This document shows, piece by piece, positions 33,411 through 45,486 of a stretch of 64,000 bases of DNA (positions within the stretch are counted from its first letter, which is position 1; each line of letters starts with the position of its first letter). Below the pieces are notes generated by a model, which made no database searches, was not told the origin of the DNA, and saw only the letters and a list, made by a program, of their open reading frames with translations. This DNA comes from Epiperipatus broadwayi (Eukaryota; Onychophora; Udeonychophora; Euonychophora; Peripatidae), in assembly GCA_028023455.1 (NCBI GenBank), contig JAQFVV010012508.1, positions 3,841,877 to 3,905,876 on the forward strand. Reading direction: 5' to 3'. A program made the translations under genes and the position numbers.

Positions 33411-33632
33411 ATCACTAAACATCACATGATCACCATTTCTTCTGCTTGCTCATAACTGTTATTAAAACAGGCAAAACTCTCCATATAGTAGTGCCACTCA
33501 GTCCAAAGCTCCTCACTGATGAAAACCACAAGCTAGAAACTAGTTTGGGGATATTGGATGAGTAGGCACTCGATAGGGATTTTATGCACAAGCCTTCTGG
33601 CATGGAGAGTTTTGCCTGTTTTAATAACTTTT
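33411..33632. mobile_element. foldback family A, rearranged copy
   Basis: Left terminus CACTAAACATCACATGATCA joined early to the right-arm block CTCACTGATGAAAACCACAA and ending GGAGAGTTTTGCCTGTTTTA. Internal deletion of the left-arm inner half. Confidence 0.8.
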
Positions 33633-34238
33633 AATTTTAATTAATTCTCCCAAAATATTTACTATTATTTATAGATAGAACTTTTAGTAGGGTCTTACAC
33701 ATAAATAATAGACTCCTGTGTACCCACTTTTCTTTTATCCAACATCCTGGTTTATTTATTTATGTCATTGATGTGAGTTTTATTTTTTTACAATATAACT
33801 TAAATTTAAGTTTCAACCAAACTATATTATTAAAATAAAAAAATTACAATATATATATAATAATATTAATATTTTAAACACCCCATAGTTGCAAAATTAA
33901 GAATTTTCTTGATTTAAAGAGAGAGTGTTTTTTTTTTAAATTACTAAAAAGCGAGTGTTGCTGAAATAATTTAGCTATTGGGCATTTAAAATATCTTGTA
34001 TAGATTTCAGATAGTATTTTTATTTATAATAATATTAATAAGTTTAGTTAAAGATTCATGATGACGTCATTTTCTCTGTAGTTACATGTTGGATAGTTTG
34101 TAGAAAAATTTAGTCATTATTTTTCAAAAAGTTATACTAAACATTTTTTATTACTGAATATATTTAAAAAAATTGAAATCTTTTCTTTTTTTTTAAAAAA
34201 AAAAAGCATTTAACAATTTACTTAGATAATAGAAATAT

Positions 34239-34411
34239 AAACCACTAAACATCACATGATCACCATTTCTTATGCTAGCACCTTACTGTTAGTAAAACAA
34301 GTAAAACTCTCCGTACTAGATGGGGATTTTATGCACAAGCCTTCTTGCATCCATTGATTACTCTGGTTGGCACTAAGTGGCACTATTGTATGGAGAGTTT
34401 TGTCTGTTTTA
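34239..34411. mobile_element. foldback family A, deleted copy
   Basis: Starts CCACTAAACATCACATGATC and jumps to CTAGATGGGGATTTTATGCA, ending GGAGAGTTTTGTCTGTTTTA. Confidence 0.8.
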
Positions 34412-35004
34412 AGGATAGAAAGATCTTTTTATATAACTATGAATGTAATACTATGAAAAGTAATGATTTAATAAATGTACAATAATTTTTCTAGAGATAT
34501 TAACTCTTCAGTGCCATCTAAAAGATTTTGTAATCTTGAAAACATGACTGCACTTCATCAACATAGCAACATTATTCTTATTTAAATATCAACTGCATGC
34601 ATAATTTAATAATTATGCTTAAACTTTGATATTACTGATAAATTTAATACATTATTTGTAGTGCCCTAATACTAATTCACGAGTCATTACTATGTACAGT
34701 TTTTTTTTCCATAAAAAAAATTTGCATAGAAATTAACATCTTAATATGATGTAAAGTAATAATTTATTGGTATCATAAATATGTAATAATTTATGAAAAG
34801 GTGTCATCTAGAAGATTTTATAATCCTTTGAAACATTAACACTTTAATAGAAAAAAAAATTAAACCAATCTCAGCATGTCATGTTTTAGGTTCAATTCTT
34901 ATCAGTGTTCTAGTAGTAATGATATTTTGATAAGAATATTTTTATATGGATAAAGATTGACAGTTTTTGAGGCACATGATGGTAAAGTTCAGAACATTTA
35001 CCAA
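34412..35004. other. nothing recognised
   Basis: AT-rich DNA with no supported feature. Confidence 0.4.
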
Positions 35005-35490
35005 ACTGAGATTGGCCTATATAATTGCAGTTAGGTACAAAGATAAGATGGCCATTCTTATCCTTTAAAAGTCTCTATCTTGCATTTGGATTTGAGATTG
35101 TCCTGCATATAATATCGGTGAGTTAGTAATGTGATTAAATAGCATGTGTTGAAAGCTAATTATGAAAACCATGCTTGTAAATTATATTGTCATTAAATTG
35201 ATTCAAACATCATCTAATATTTACCAACTGAAAATTTGAAAATTTTGCCAAGTTGAACTATAAATTAATAATGTAATTGATGCAAAGTTACAAAGATTAA
35301 ATCTTCAGGCTGTCATTCTAAAAATGCTTCCAATTGGTCTATATAATTGCATTTAGATACAAAGATAAGTTGGTATTCTTATCTTTTTAAAAAGTCTCAG
35401 TCTTGTATTTGGGTTTGAGAGTATCCTGCATATTCACTATAACATCGGTGAGTTAGTAGCATGATTAAACAGGGCATGTCGAAGACTGAT
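35005..35490 (+). repeat. tandem duplication, unit about 320 bp
   Basis: GGTACAAAGATAAGATGGCC to TCGGTGAGTTAGTAATGTGA (about 35,030-35,135) recurs at 35,356-35,465 with scattered changes. Confidence 0.8.
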
Positions 35491-36330
35491 TATCTTCTAA
35501 TTAAGAATTATAAACAGAGATTGATTTTTTTGTATTATTATTATTAATGATTGTCTAGATGATATGAATTGTTGGGTGCTGATATAGTATGTGCTCGGTG
35601 GCCATTTTGAATTTGGAAACACCCAAAAACACTGCTGGCACATGCAAGCGATAAATGTCATTGACTAAAAACACTCATTTTTCAAAAAAATAAAATGCCT
35701 GAGGCACTATAATTAAAAAAGGTGATGGGAAGGGACTACACTTAAAAAAATGGCGGGAAAACGTCGCATTAAATAGCCTAAGGTGCTACTATCACAAAAA
35801 AAGTGCAGGAAAAGAAAAAGAGGTGAACATTGAAAATTAAAAAAATACTTTAAAATAAACCAAAAATGCTAATTTATATATATAGTCATAATCAAACATT
35901 GCAATATTTACAAAAACCCTTTAAAATATAGCGATCACTAGAAAAATAATAAATGCTATTTTAAAAATCTCAGTCCAGTCTATCAACGCTATATACTAAA
36001 TCAGTATTATAATTTTAAAAAACAATATTTAAAAACTATAATGCTATAAATCAAACATTGAGTTGTAATGTCACATTAAATAGCCAAAGGTTATACTATG
36101 GAAAAAAAGTGCGGGAAAAGAAAAAGAGGTGAACATTGAAAATTAAAAAATAATTTAAAATAAACCAAAAATGCTAATATATATAGTGATAATAATCAAA
36201 TATTGCAATCGTAAATCTCAAAAAATTAACCCTATGTTAAGGCATTTTTTTAAAAAAAAATCGTAAATGATATTTACAAAAACCCATTAAAATATAGCGA
36301 TCATTAGAAAAATAATAAATGCTATTTTAA

Positions 36331-36600
36331 AAACGCTATAAATCCAAGCATTATAATAATAAATCTCAAAAAATTAAAAAATCAAAAACACTATAAATCC
36401 AAGCATTGTAATAGCAAATCTCAAAAAATTAAAAACGCTATAAATCCAAGCATTGTAATAGTAAATCTCAAAAAATTAAAAAATCAAAAACGCTATAAAT
36501 CCAAGCATTCATTAATAGAAAATCTCAAAAAATTAACTTATGTTGGAAAATAAAAAAAAATAAAAAACGTTATAAATCAAGCATTGTAATAGTAAATCTC
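36331..36600. repeat. subterminal tandem repeats, left arm
   Basis: About five units of 47-70 bp containing CGCTATAAATCCAAGCATTG and AAATCTCAAAAAATTAA. Confidence 0.85.
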
Positions 36601-37539
36601 AAAAAAATAACGTATCTTAAGGCATTAGTTTGTTTACAGCTGTTTTTAAAATTTGAAAGTTTTGCTTCTTAACTTAGCACTTTTATCTTAGTAAGACAAA
36701 AGGCAATCCCTGATCATCATTCTTAGAAATTATCTTACGTCACACATACCTGGTTTAATTTGTGTGAGACCCAAGCACAGTTTTAAAAATAAATTTGAAA
36801 GAGACCATGTCAAGCTGCGATATTATATAAATAAATTAATTTTACTGGCATCTTCATTAAAATAATAAACTTAAATCTTAAAAGTATAATTTATTAATGG
36901 CTTTGCGTGGATGAGCAACCGATCCAGAAAGCTGGTAGTATTTTTAAAATTCTTAAAATATTGGTAAAAAATTATTTAAATAAATACTAACTGTAATATG
37001 TATTAACCCTTGGATAGAGTTCAATGCATTGTTTCAGACAAAGCACCACCTGTGGTATTAGTACTCAATGCAGTATTGGGTTTTGAATTTCCTTTTACAC
37101 CTGTTAGCAGATTTGTCTGAATATTTTAGTTTTTTTCGATTTTAGCACATGCGTATATGATTCAGGTATTAGTTTGTAAAGTTTCACATAGATGGCAGTT
37201 ATAATTAATGATTTATTCATTTTTTCGTGGATGGTAATTTGTAGCCCCATATTCACTGATTTTTCTACCTATATTAGAGAAAAGATGTTTGTCTTTGCTA
37301 ATCTACAAAATAATTTTCAATTTTTTTTAATAATTTGCATTATTCTTTCAATTGGTAAGTTATAATAATTATTTATGATTTATTTTTCTTTTTTAAAAAA
37401 TATTTCTATAAAAATAATATAGATTTTGAAAATATACAACATTGTTTTGTCTTGAAAATTTTCAACATCACGTTATGTTTGCTTATCTATAAATTTTTGA
37501 ATATCTATTATATTTTTTTACAAAATATTTTAGGTTTTA

Positions 37540-37928
37540 GAAAGTATGTGAATCAAAACTTGATTTATATATATTTTTATAATAATGTATTTTTAATAAT
37601 AAAATAAACAGCATTTGTTTTTCATATATTTTGAGTCACGTGATAGCATATATATATATTCATTTTTCACTTCTGATTATATCCATCGTGTTTTTTGGAC
37701 AAAAAATATATAAATATGGTTTTCTATCATATAGAGGTATCGCAGCCGCCATGCAAGCAAGTAGTTGGTTGCAGATGGGTGTGGGTTCGCGTCCCGGCAG
37801 ATGCTATGACATATGAAAAAAAAATATATATATATATAATTTACATTTTAGAATGTATATGACCCAAAAATTTTGATTTATATATATTTATAATTCAATA
37901 AATAAAATTAGCATTTCTTTTTCATATT
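37540..37928. repeat. diverged direct duplication
   Basis: About 85 bp at 37,540-37,628 (GAAAGTATGTGAATCAAAAC ... CATTTGTTTTTCATAT) recurs at 37,851-37,928, with a SINE lying between. Confidence 0.6.
37731..37823 (+). mobile_element. short tRNA-derived SINE, 5' truncated
   Basis: Begins within the head (AGAGGTATCGCAGCCGCC), has B box GGGTTCGCGTCCC, then ATGCTATGACATATG and an A run. Confidence 0.8.
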
Positions 37929-37929
37929 G

Positions 37930-40900
37930 AAGCGGAATCTGAGATTCAGATTGCGCTTCACAGCCCACTTCCAATCTTCCGCTACCAACCTAAATTCAAA
38001 CCCTATTCTTGCATATATATTCCACTCACTAACACATTTGTTTGTATCTTTTTGTTTGAGTATTATTAACTAACATATGTATTAACGAAGATATTGGCAT
38101 AAATATCTGAATTTAAACATGCAAAATAAAATTAATAAATGTAGCATCTGAAAATTCGTATACGCAATAGGGAATGGGGAATTAATTATCACGGACTTAT
38201 AATATCAAAATATATTATACATTCTGTATTTATTTATTTTATAAAAGTTATAGTAATTGTTTGTTAATTGCAGCTCAGATATCTATAGATATTGTAGAGA
38301 CAAAAGTACTGAGCCAATATTTAGTGGAAAAGTTCGTGATATGTAATTTTATAAAATTGTGTTTTTAAATTATTTTTGCCATTAAACTCCACTTTTCTTT
38401 TAAATCCAATATGGAAGATGCGATTGTAATTAGTCAAAATTAATTAAAGGTGAGAAGCGTAATCTTGTATAATATTCTAACATAACTTTAATTAAAAGTT
38501 TCTCTAAAATCAAAAGTAGAAACTAAACTTAATTGATTTACTTTTGTTACAAACATTTTCTTTTATCAAAATTAATTAAAGTTTGAATACTTATCTAACA
38601 ATGGCATCTTCCATCACAATAGGTAAAAGCTTGTATACGAATTCTTTTGGAAATTAGATTGCAATGACCAATCAGAAAGGGATTCCAAAAATACCGAGGC
38701 ATGGAATTAATTACGAATTAATTTAGAGAGTAACTAGGACAGTCAAGGAGAGCAGTCACCAAGAAAATTTGCGTTCGTTAATTTCAATGTGTACTGAGTA
38801 AATCTAAATCGCCTTTCTCACCATTCGAGATGGCCTTCCCTGCAATCTGTGCCCATGGATCCCAATACTCATAGACTATACTGATATGCCTGTTCGTTAA
38901 ATCATAAAATTACTACCTGCCTGAATAACTATGTTTGATAAACTAGATCTAGTCTCCGCGGGAATTGAAATCATCAAAAGAACCGCCATGTTTTACAGAG
39001 GTAATCATTTCAAATGCTGCTAGACTCTTAAAGTTACCATGAATAATTTTAACTTTCACCTATCTATTTCTTTAAACATTTTGTAAATCTTTCATTTGTA
39101 AAATTTAATATTAGTTATGAATTAATTTGTAAAGTTCTTACCTTTTTGTTAATTGTACCTTGTTCTCTCTATATATAACTTAGCTGTAATCTCTCCTACA
39201 TTAAACCTCTCCTGAATAATTATTAGTTCTTAATGTCACGTCTATGCGGCAATATTTTATTCTCATTATTATGTTTTATACCTTCAGATACTAAATTATA
39301 TGTCGATAATTTTCCCCCAGAATCGCAAATGCTTACGCTATCTCTTTTAATAAAAGAAAACCCTCCTTACTTTTCAGAGGGTAATTAACCTAGTAGTTTC
39401 TAAAAACAAATTTGTTATTCCTAGTATAGCGGGTGCCTGCCAGTCTGGGGAAATAAAATCAGAATTTGATAATTATTATACAGTGTTATTTTCTAAAACT
39501 AAGTAAAAATCTATTTTCTTAGAAATATGTTTATTTGGTTAATTAAATAATAGCGCTAACTTCTAAAATCTGCAAATAGATTTATATGAATAAAATTAAT
39601 ATTACTTTATTGAAATCAATAGCCACCACCGACTGTATATATATTTAATAATATGAAAAGTATTTATTTATTAAAGCATTCAAAACCAAAGATTTATATT
39701 TATACGTTGTGGAAAGTTTACGTGTAGTTTAAAATAATACATAAAGGGGGGGGATCGTTTAGTTCTATGAGCTATATTATATTAGCATTAACTGTAATTC
39801 TTCCACATCCACGTAGTAATCAAATCATACCGGTACGAGGGGTTTTTATTAATAAAGATAGGCGATAATTATTTATTCCTTAGCTAAATATCTATATATT
39901 TATATTAATGCAAGCGTTACGTGTATACCGGCCTTTCGTGATATATATATCTTTGTGCTTCGTTCACTTTTACTTCTAATACCAAGGACAAGGTTTGGCA
40001 AACCTCTTTGGATTTCTTCAGCGCGAGATATTGTTGCATAGGGTTCGCTCTGGCAAAAGTCCAGCCTATGGCAATTCAATAAAGCGCCTTCTTAGTTGTT
40101 TATGACCCGACCCTGCCGACGTTTGCAGAGAGTCGCATTTCTTTAACGGTGAATTGAAGCATCTTCTTAGATCTTAGAATAGATCGTTCCATTGCCCTCA
40201 TACACGTACCGCTCTCCCATATTTCGTTTTTGTTAAAAGCCTATTAATTCTCCTAAACCGTACTGTTATGATTATACTAAATGGATTACCACTTTTTATA
40301 TATATTTCATTCGCACTTTCAGATACGACACTTCTGCCATTATTATTATTTCCCAAATTAGCTTCCCACACACGTTCTTATATAGCAAAACGCAAATATT
40401 AATTAAATAAAATTACCCTTATCGTCCAACTGAATAAACTTACGTATTGGTCTGAATGCTGCTGTTCTTATTACTGGTGGATTCAAATAACTTCGGGTAC
40501 CGTAGTCTAGCGCTATTATTAAAAATCTTATGTATCCCAGTCAATCGATAAATTATTGACATATAAATAGCCGCACTAGAATAAAGCCATGAATGATTTG
40601 TTATTGATGATTAAATATGTTCATTGTATAGTATTGTAAGGGAGGTTAATGTTGTCCAAGGGAGATAAACACCCATTTTATTGACATTGTAACACCAATA
40701 ACGTTTGCAATCATATATACTCCAAGTTGATTTAATAAATTTTATATCTTTCTAAATATCTAAGTCATTGTTTCATTCATTGAATAGAAATAATTTTGAT
40801 GTAATATAAAAAGGTTTCACTTACTAGATGATCGAAAATCGCTAATTATAATATTCTAGACATGAACCAAGTTCGAATAAGAGTCTTTTTGTGTCACGAC

Positions 40901-41100
40901 TTTGTGATGCCGGCGGGGTAGGAATAAATTAGATCAGTATCATTGGAATTGTTGCTCATAAGTGGGTAGATCTGGAAAATAGGCAAATAGGGCAGAGTTC
41001 ATGAATGTTCCTGACTTATGTATCTTGCACAGGATTGGATTCGAGGTACTTTTGCCTAGATGCTAGATCTTGTTATATGAACAGACGAAACCGACCGGTA
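37930..41100. other. interior of element 1, no gene
   Basis: Somewhat less AT-rich than its surroundings, but with no frame of 60 codons on either strand. A 28-bp motif (TTTTGAGTYACGTGATAGCA core) lies just before at 37,626 and just after at 41,104. This hints that 37.65-41.10 kb is a secondary insertion. Its right end GACCGGTACAATA resembles 4,979. Confidence 0.45.
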
Positions 41101-41463
41101 CAATATATTTTGAGTTACGTGATAGCATATATGCATATATCTGTAATTGTATAAAGGTACAATTTGGGCCTCTTTTTTGAAAAAAAAAACAAAACTGTGG
41201 AAAGGTTAATATGTCTATTATTAAGATTTGTGATGTATTATTATAACTCTTAGTTAGAGGGATAATCCCAAAACCAAATGTAAAATATATATTTTTAAAA
41301 ATAAGTTAATTAGGTTTTTTTATTTGTTGATACTCTATGAAATCATGTTGAAAGTGATGTTCCCACTATTTGAGATTTAGCAATATACTTTTTAAATATT
41401 TTTTAAAATTATAATACTGATTTTTGAGATTTATTGTATACTTTTGAAAGTTATACCCTATAT

Positions 41464-41517
41464 ATTACATATATAGCACAGGTATATATAAGCCTGTGTG
41501 TTTCAACTATAAAGGAT
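41464..41517 (+). mobile_element. tail fragment of the 475-bp hammerhead repeat
   Basis: ACCCTATATATTACATATAT followed by a CACAGGT...TAAGCCTGTG tail matches 60,976-61,035 without the hammerhead. Confidence 0.65.
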
Positions 41518-41869
41518 TTTTGTAAATATCATTTACGATTTTTTTAAAAAAATGCCTTAACATAAGTTAATTTTTTTGAGATTTATAATTACAATGTTTG
41601 ATTATCACTCTATAAATTACCGTTTTTGATTTATTTTAAAGGATTGTGTAATTTTTTTAAATTTTCAATATTACGTTCTTCTTTTGCTTTTTTTTCTTTT
41701 CCCGCACTTTTTTCCATTGTAGCATTTTAGGCTGTTTAATGTTACATTACAATGTTTGATTAGTTTTTAAATATTGTTTTTTAAAATACTGATTTAGTAT
41801 ATACTGTTGAAGACAGGTATAAGCTTTCTTTTTGCAAATAGCATTTATGATTTTTTTTTAAATGCCTTA

Positions 41870-42230
41870 AGATATGTTAATTTTTTGAAATTTGCTATTA
41901 CAATGCTTGGATTTATAGTGTTTTTGATTTTTTTTATTTTCCAATATAAGTTAATTTTTTGAGATTTTCTATTAATCAGTGCTTGGATTTATAGCATTTT
42001 TGATTTTTTAATTTTTTGAGATTTACTATTACAATACTTGGATTTATAGTGTTTTTGATTTTTTAATTTTTTGAGATTTACTATTACAATGCTTGAATTT
42101 ATAGCGCTTTTTATTTTTTAATCTTTTGAGATTTGCTATTACAATGCTTGGATTTATGGTGGTTTTGATTTTTTAATTTTTTGAGATTTATTATTACAAT
42201 GCTTGGATTTATAGCATTTTTAAAGTAGCA
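41870..42230. repeat. subterminal tandem repeats, right arm
   Basis: Six or so inverted copies of the left-arm unit (TTTTTTGAGATTTACTATTA, then CTTGGATTTATAG). Confidence 0.85.
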
Positions 42231-42871
42231 TTTATTATTTTTCTAATGATCGCTATATTTTAATGGGTTTTTGTAAATATCATTTACGATTTTTTTTTAA
42301 AAAATGCCTTAACATAGGGTTAATTTTTTGAGATTTACAATTGCAATATTTCATTATCATCACTATATATATTAGCATTTTTGATTTATTTTAAAGTATT
42401 TTTTAATTTTCAATGTTTACCTCTTTTTAAAATTATAATACTGATTTAGCATATAGCATTGATATACTGGACTGAGATTTTTAAAATAGCATTTATTATT
42501 TTTGTAGTGATCGCTATATTTTAAAGGGTTTTTGTAAATATTGCAATGTTTGATTATGACTGTATATATAAATTAGTGTTTTTGGTTTATTTTAAAGTAT
42601 TTTTTAATTTTCAATGTTCACCTCTTTTTCTTTTGTCGCACTTTTTTTTTGATAGTAGCACCTTAGGCTATTTAATGTTTCCCACCATTTTTTTAAGTGT
42701 AATCCTTTCCCACCACCTTTGTTAATTATAGTGCCTCAGGCATTTTATTTTTTTGAAAAATGAGTGTTTTTAGTCGATGACATTTATCGCTTGCATGTGC
42801 CAGCAGTGTTTTTGGGTGTTTCCAAATTCAAAATGGCCACCAAGCACATACTATAACAGCACTAAATTGTT

Positions 42872-43488
42872 AATATCAGTAGATTTGATTGGTATAACTT
42901 TATATATAATTTATCATTTTTAGCCACACAAATAACTTGGTCTTTTTTGTGTGTGTGTTTGTCTACAAAATAGGAATTGGAAAGATAATTTTACTTTTCA
43001 ATAGAATTATAAATATATAAACTAATACTAATTATTAATATTTTTTATAGTTGACTATTATTTACTGTTTGTAGAAAATATCATTAAAATACTAGTTTGA
43101 ATGCCAAGGCAAGAAAAAGAAATAAAAAAATGACAATTTTTTATGACTAAAGAAACATAAAATTCTAATAAATCTATATCTAAATATTATTTATATATTA
43201 ATTTAGGAGTTGATGGGCCATCACTTACAATCTTAGAATCCTGAACAATGGGCAAACATAAATTTGTCTATAATGTTGTTTTCAAATAATTAATAATGAT
43301 TCCAACACAACTGAAATAAAACAAATATATATAGTTGTCTTATTTCACTTGTATTGGAATCATTATTAATGCTAAAACCAGAAGTTTGAATATTAAACTA
43401 GTGACAGTTTGAATTTTTTGTTGAGATTCTAAATACCCTTTTTTTATTCAATGGCTTCAATAGAAAAATATATATCTTTTTTCATGTA
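42872..43488. other. spacer with a small hairpin
   Basis: An 80-bp palindrome at 43,290-43,370 (TAATAATGATTCCAACACAA and its complement) is the only structure seen. Confidence 0.6.
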
Positions 43489-44052
43489 TTGGACGAGCCA
43501 CCAGGTGACGCTGCAGAACCACCAAGAAGCCTGCAATTGATAATTTTTTTTAATATTTGCTAAAAATCGCTTAATTTTAGAAATGGTAGACACCCCCCCC
43601 CCCAGTGCACAAGACAAATTAGTCAAAATCGCTGAAATTGAAATATAAAAAAAATCGGTAAAAATCACTTAATTATGAATGCTATTTTTAAAATCCTATG
43701 AAATAAATGAGAAAAAAAGTATGATAAAAGCCACGACATTAAACAAAAATGTACTAAATCTCAAAGCGATTTAAAAAATAAAAGTATTTATAAAATGCAA
43801 AAATAGCATGAAAATATCTAACTAACAGATATAATAATAATTCAAACCTTAATAACAGACTAATACATATTAAGTAATTAATGTTCCTATTAATCTATAA
43901 TAGCGTCATTAGAGTTTAAATTCAGTTAATAAGTTACTCTATTACTAGTTTATATCAAAATTATTGCAAGTACTCGGATTAAGTCGCACTTATATAAAAT
44001 CAACAAAATATACATAAAATAATCAGAATAGAAAATACAATTTGAAAGTAAT

Positions 44053-44133
44053 TTACCAATTTCCCTGGAGAGCGAGTTCATCTTTCAGCAGGTCCTTGAA
44101 TTTTTGTATCCTTACAAAATGAAACTTGGGCAT
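44053..44133 (-). other. conserved 26-codon micro-frame, left-arm copy
   Basis: Reads from ATG through KFKDLLKDELALQGNW to TAA. Only three residues differ from the copy at 51,896. Function unknown. Confidence 0.35.
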
Positions 44134-44454
44134 TCTAGATCACTCCATTAGTGACAAAATATATATATATTATATTTTTCCCCATCTATTGATCGGGTTT
44201 TTTTTCACTTAAAGTTTTTTATTTTTAAAATAACTTACGCACAATTTAGAAACTGAAAAAATAGCTAAACATTTTTGGTACTATATGTAGTATAAAGAAA
44301 TTTCCAGAACTCGGGTCACATGACTGATTGATGTTGCAAGTTTTATCGCGAGGAAATTGATCTCTACGTTTTAAAAATCAACAAGTGTATTTTTTATTTA
44401 CAAAAGCACCCTATTTTTTAAAAAAATGGAAAATAATACTTTTTCTCGTTTTAA

Positions 44455-44757
44455 ATTATAAATCAATAATATCAACAAATTAATTCTTCTTTTTCTTTTC
44501 AAAAACTTTATTTTCTTATATCAATACTGAACATATATTTATAAGTTGTGAGTGGAGGGAGTTTGAAAATGGTAAATGTAACAATTTATATAATATACAA
44601 CTTCAACGTTTCAACTGTTTTTATCTTCTTACAGTTATTTTTGGAGTTTTATATTATATAAATATGTTCAGTATTGGTATAAGAAAAGAAAGTTTTTGAA
44701 AAGGAGAAGGATTTTTAATTTGTTGATATTATTGGAGAACATATATATTTTAAAAGA
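44455..44757. repeat. nested foldback, family D
   Basis: Inverted arms with ATATCAATACTGAACATATA and AATTTGTTGATATTATT, related to 9,339-9,715. The 65-codon frame at 44,791-44,988 just downstream is unsupported. Confidence 0.75.
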
Positions 44758-45486
44758 AAAAGTGATTGTACATTTGCAGTGTTATAATGTATGATTATAA
44801 ATAAAATAATTTATATATATGCATTTTCTCAAAATATTGATCGATCAAGCTTTCTGGGGTTTCTTGGGAGGGGCTTCCTCCGTTATTACTTTTTATTTGG
44901 CTTTGGGATGAAAGGAAGTAAAACGAAAACATTACTGTTCTATTTAATTTGTGCTTTAATGAAGACAAAACCTAACCCTAAGATGTAATACTTTTTATTC
45001 ATTCTTTGAAATGCGGCATTTCAAAAAGTTCGAATGAAAACTGCTATACACATTCCATTCCATAAGTTTTAAAGTTTATACAGCTTTTTATGGACACACA
45101 TGCGCACAACAAATTAGAATTAAAACAACTAATAAACAGACATTTAATCAAAAACTGACACGCAAACAAATGAAGACAAAGGACTAGTGATTTCTTTAGG
45201 TTATGTGTTTATTTATAATAAATAAATAAAAAACACAAATTCAAGTTAAACTAAGACCTTGATATAAACAAAAAAAAACTAAGATCTTGTTGCAATGACA
45301 AAACTTGTAAAATCAATCAGTCATGTGATCCGAGTTCTGGAAATTTCTTTATACTACATATAGTACCAAAAATGTTTAGCTATTTTTTTCAGTTTCTATC
45401 TACATTTCAAAATTGTGCGTAAGTTATTTTAAAAATAACAAACTTTAAGTGAAAGTAAATGTGATCAATAGACGGGAAAAATATAA

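Larger units (their letters stand above)
35574..42864. mobile_element. 7.3-kb long-inverted-repeat element 1
   Basis: Arms of about 1 kb or more (35,574-36,640 and about 41,500-42,864) are reverse complements. Termini include GTGCTG(A/T)TATAGTATGTGC. AATTGTT lies outside both ends (35,567-35,573 and 42,865-42,871), a possible 7-8 bp target duplication like that of hAT elements. Subterminal tandem repeats occur in both arms. The interior has no transposase or other recognisable frame, so it is non-autonomous or dead. Confidence 0.75.

Noticed and set aside
36331-42230. CRISPR-like arrays
   Set aside because: Units are tandem without unique spacers, lie in inverted transposon arms, and the genome is eukaryotic.
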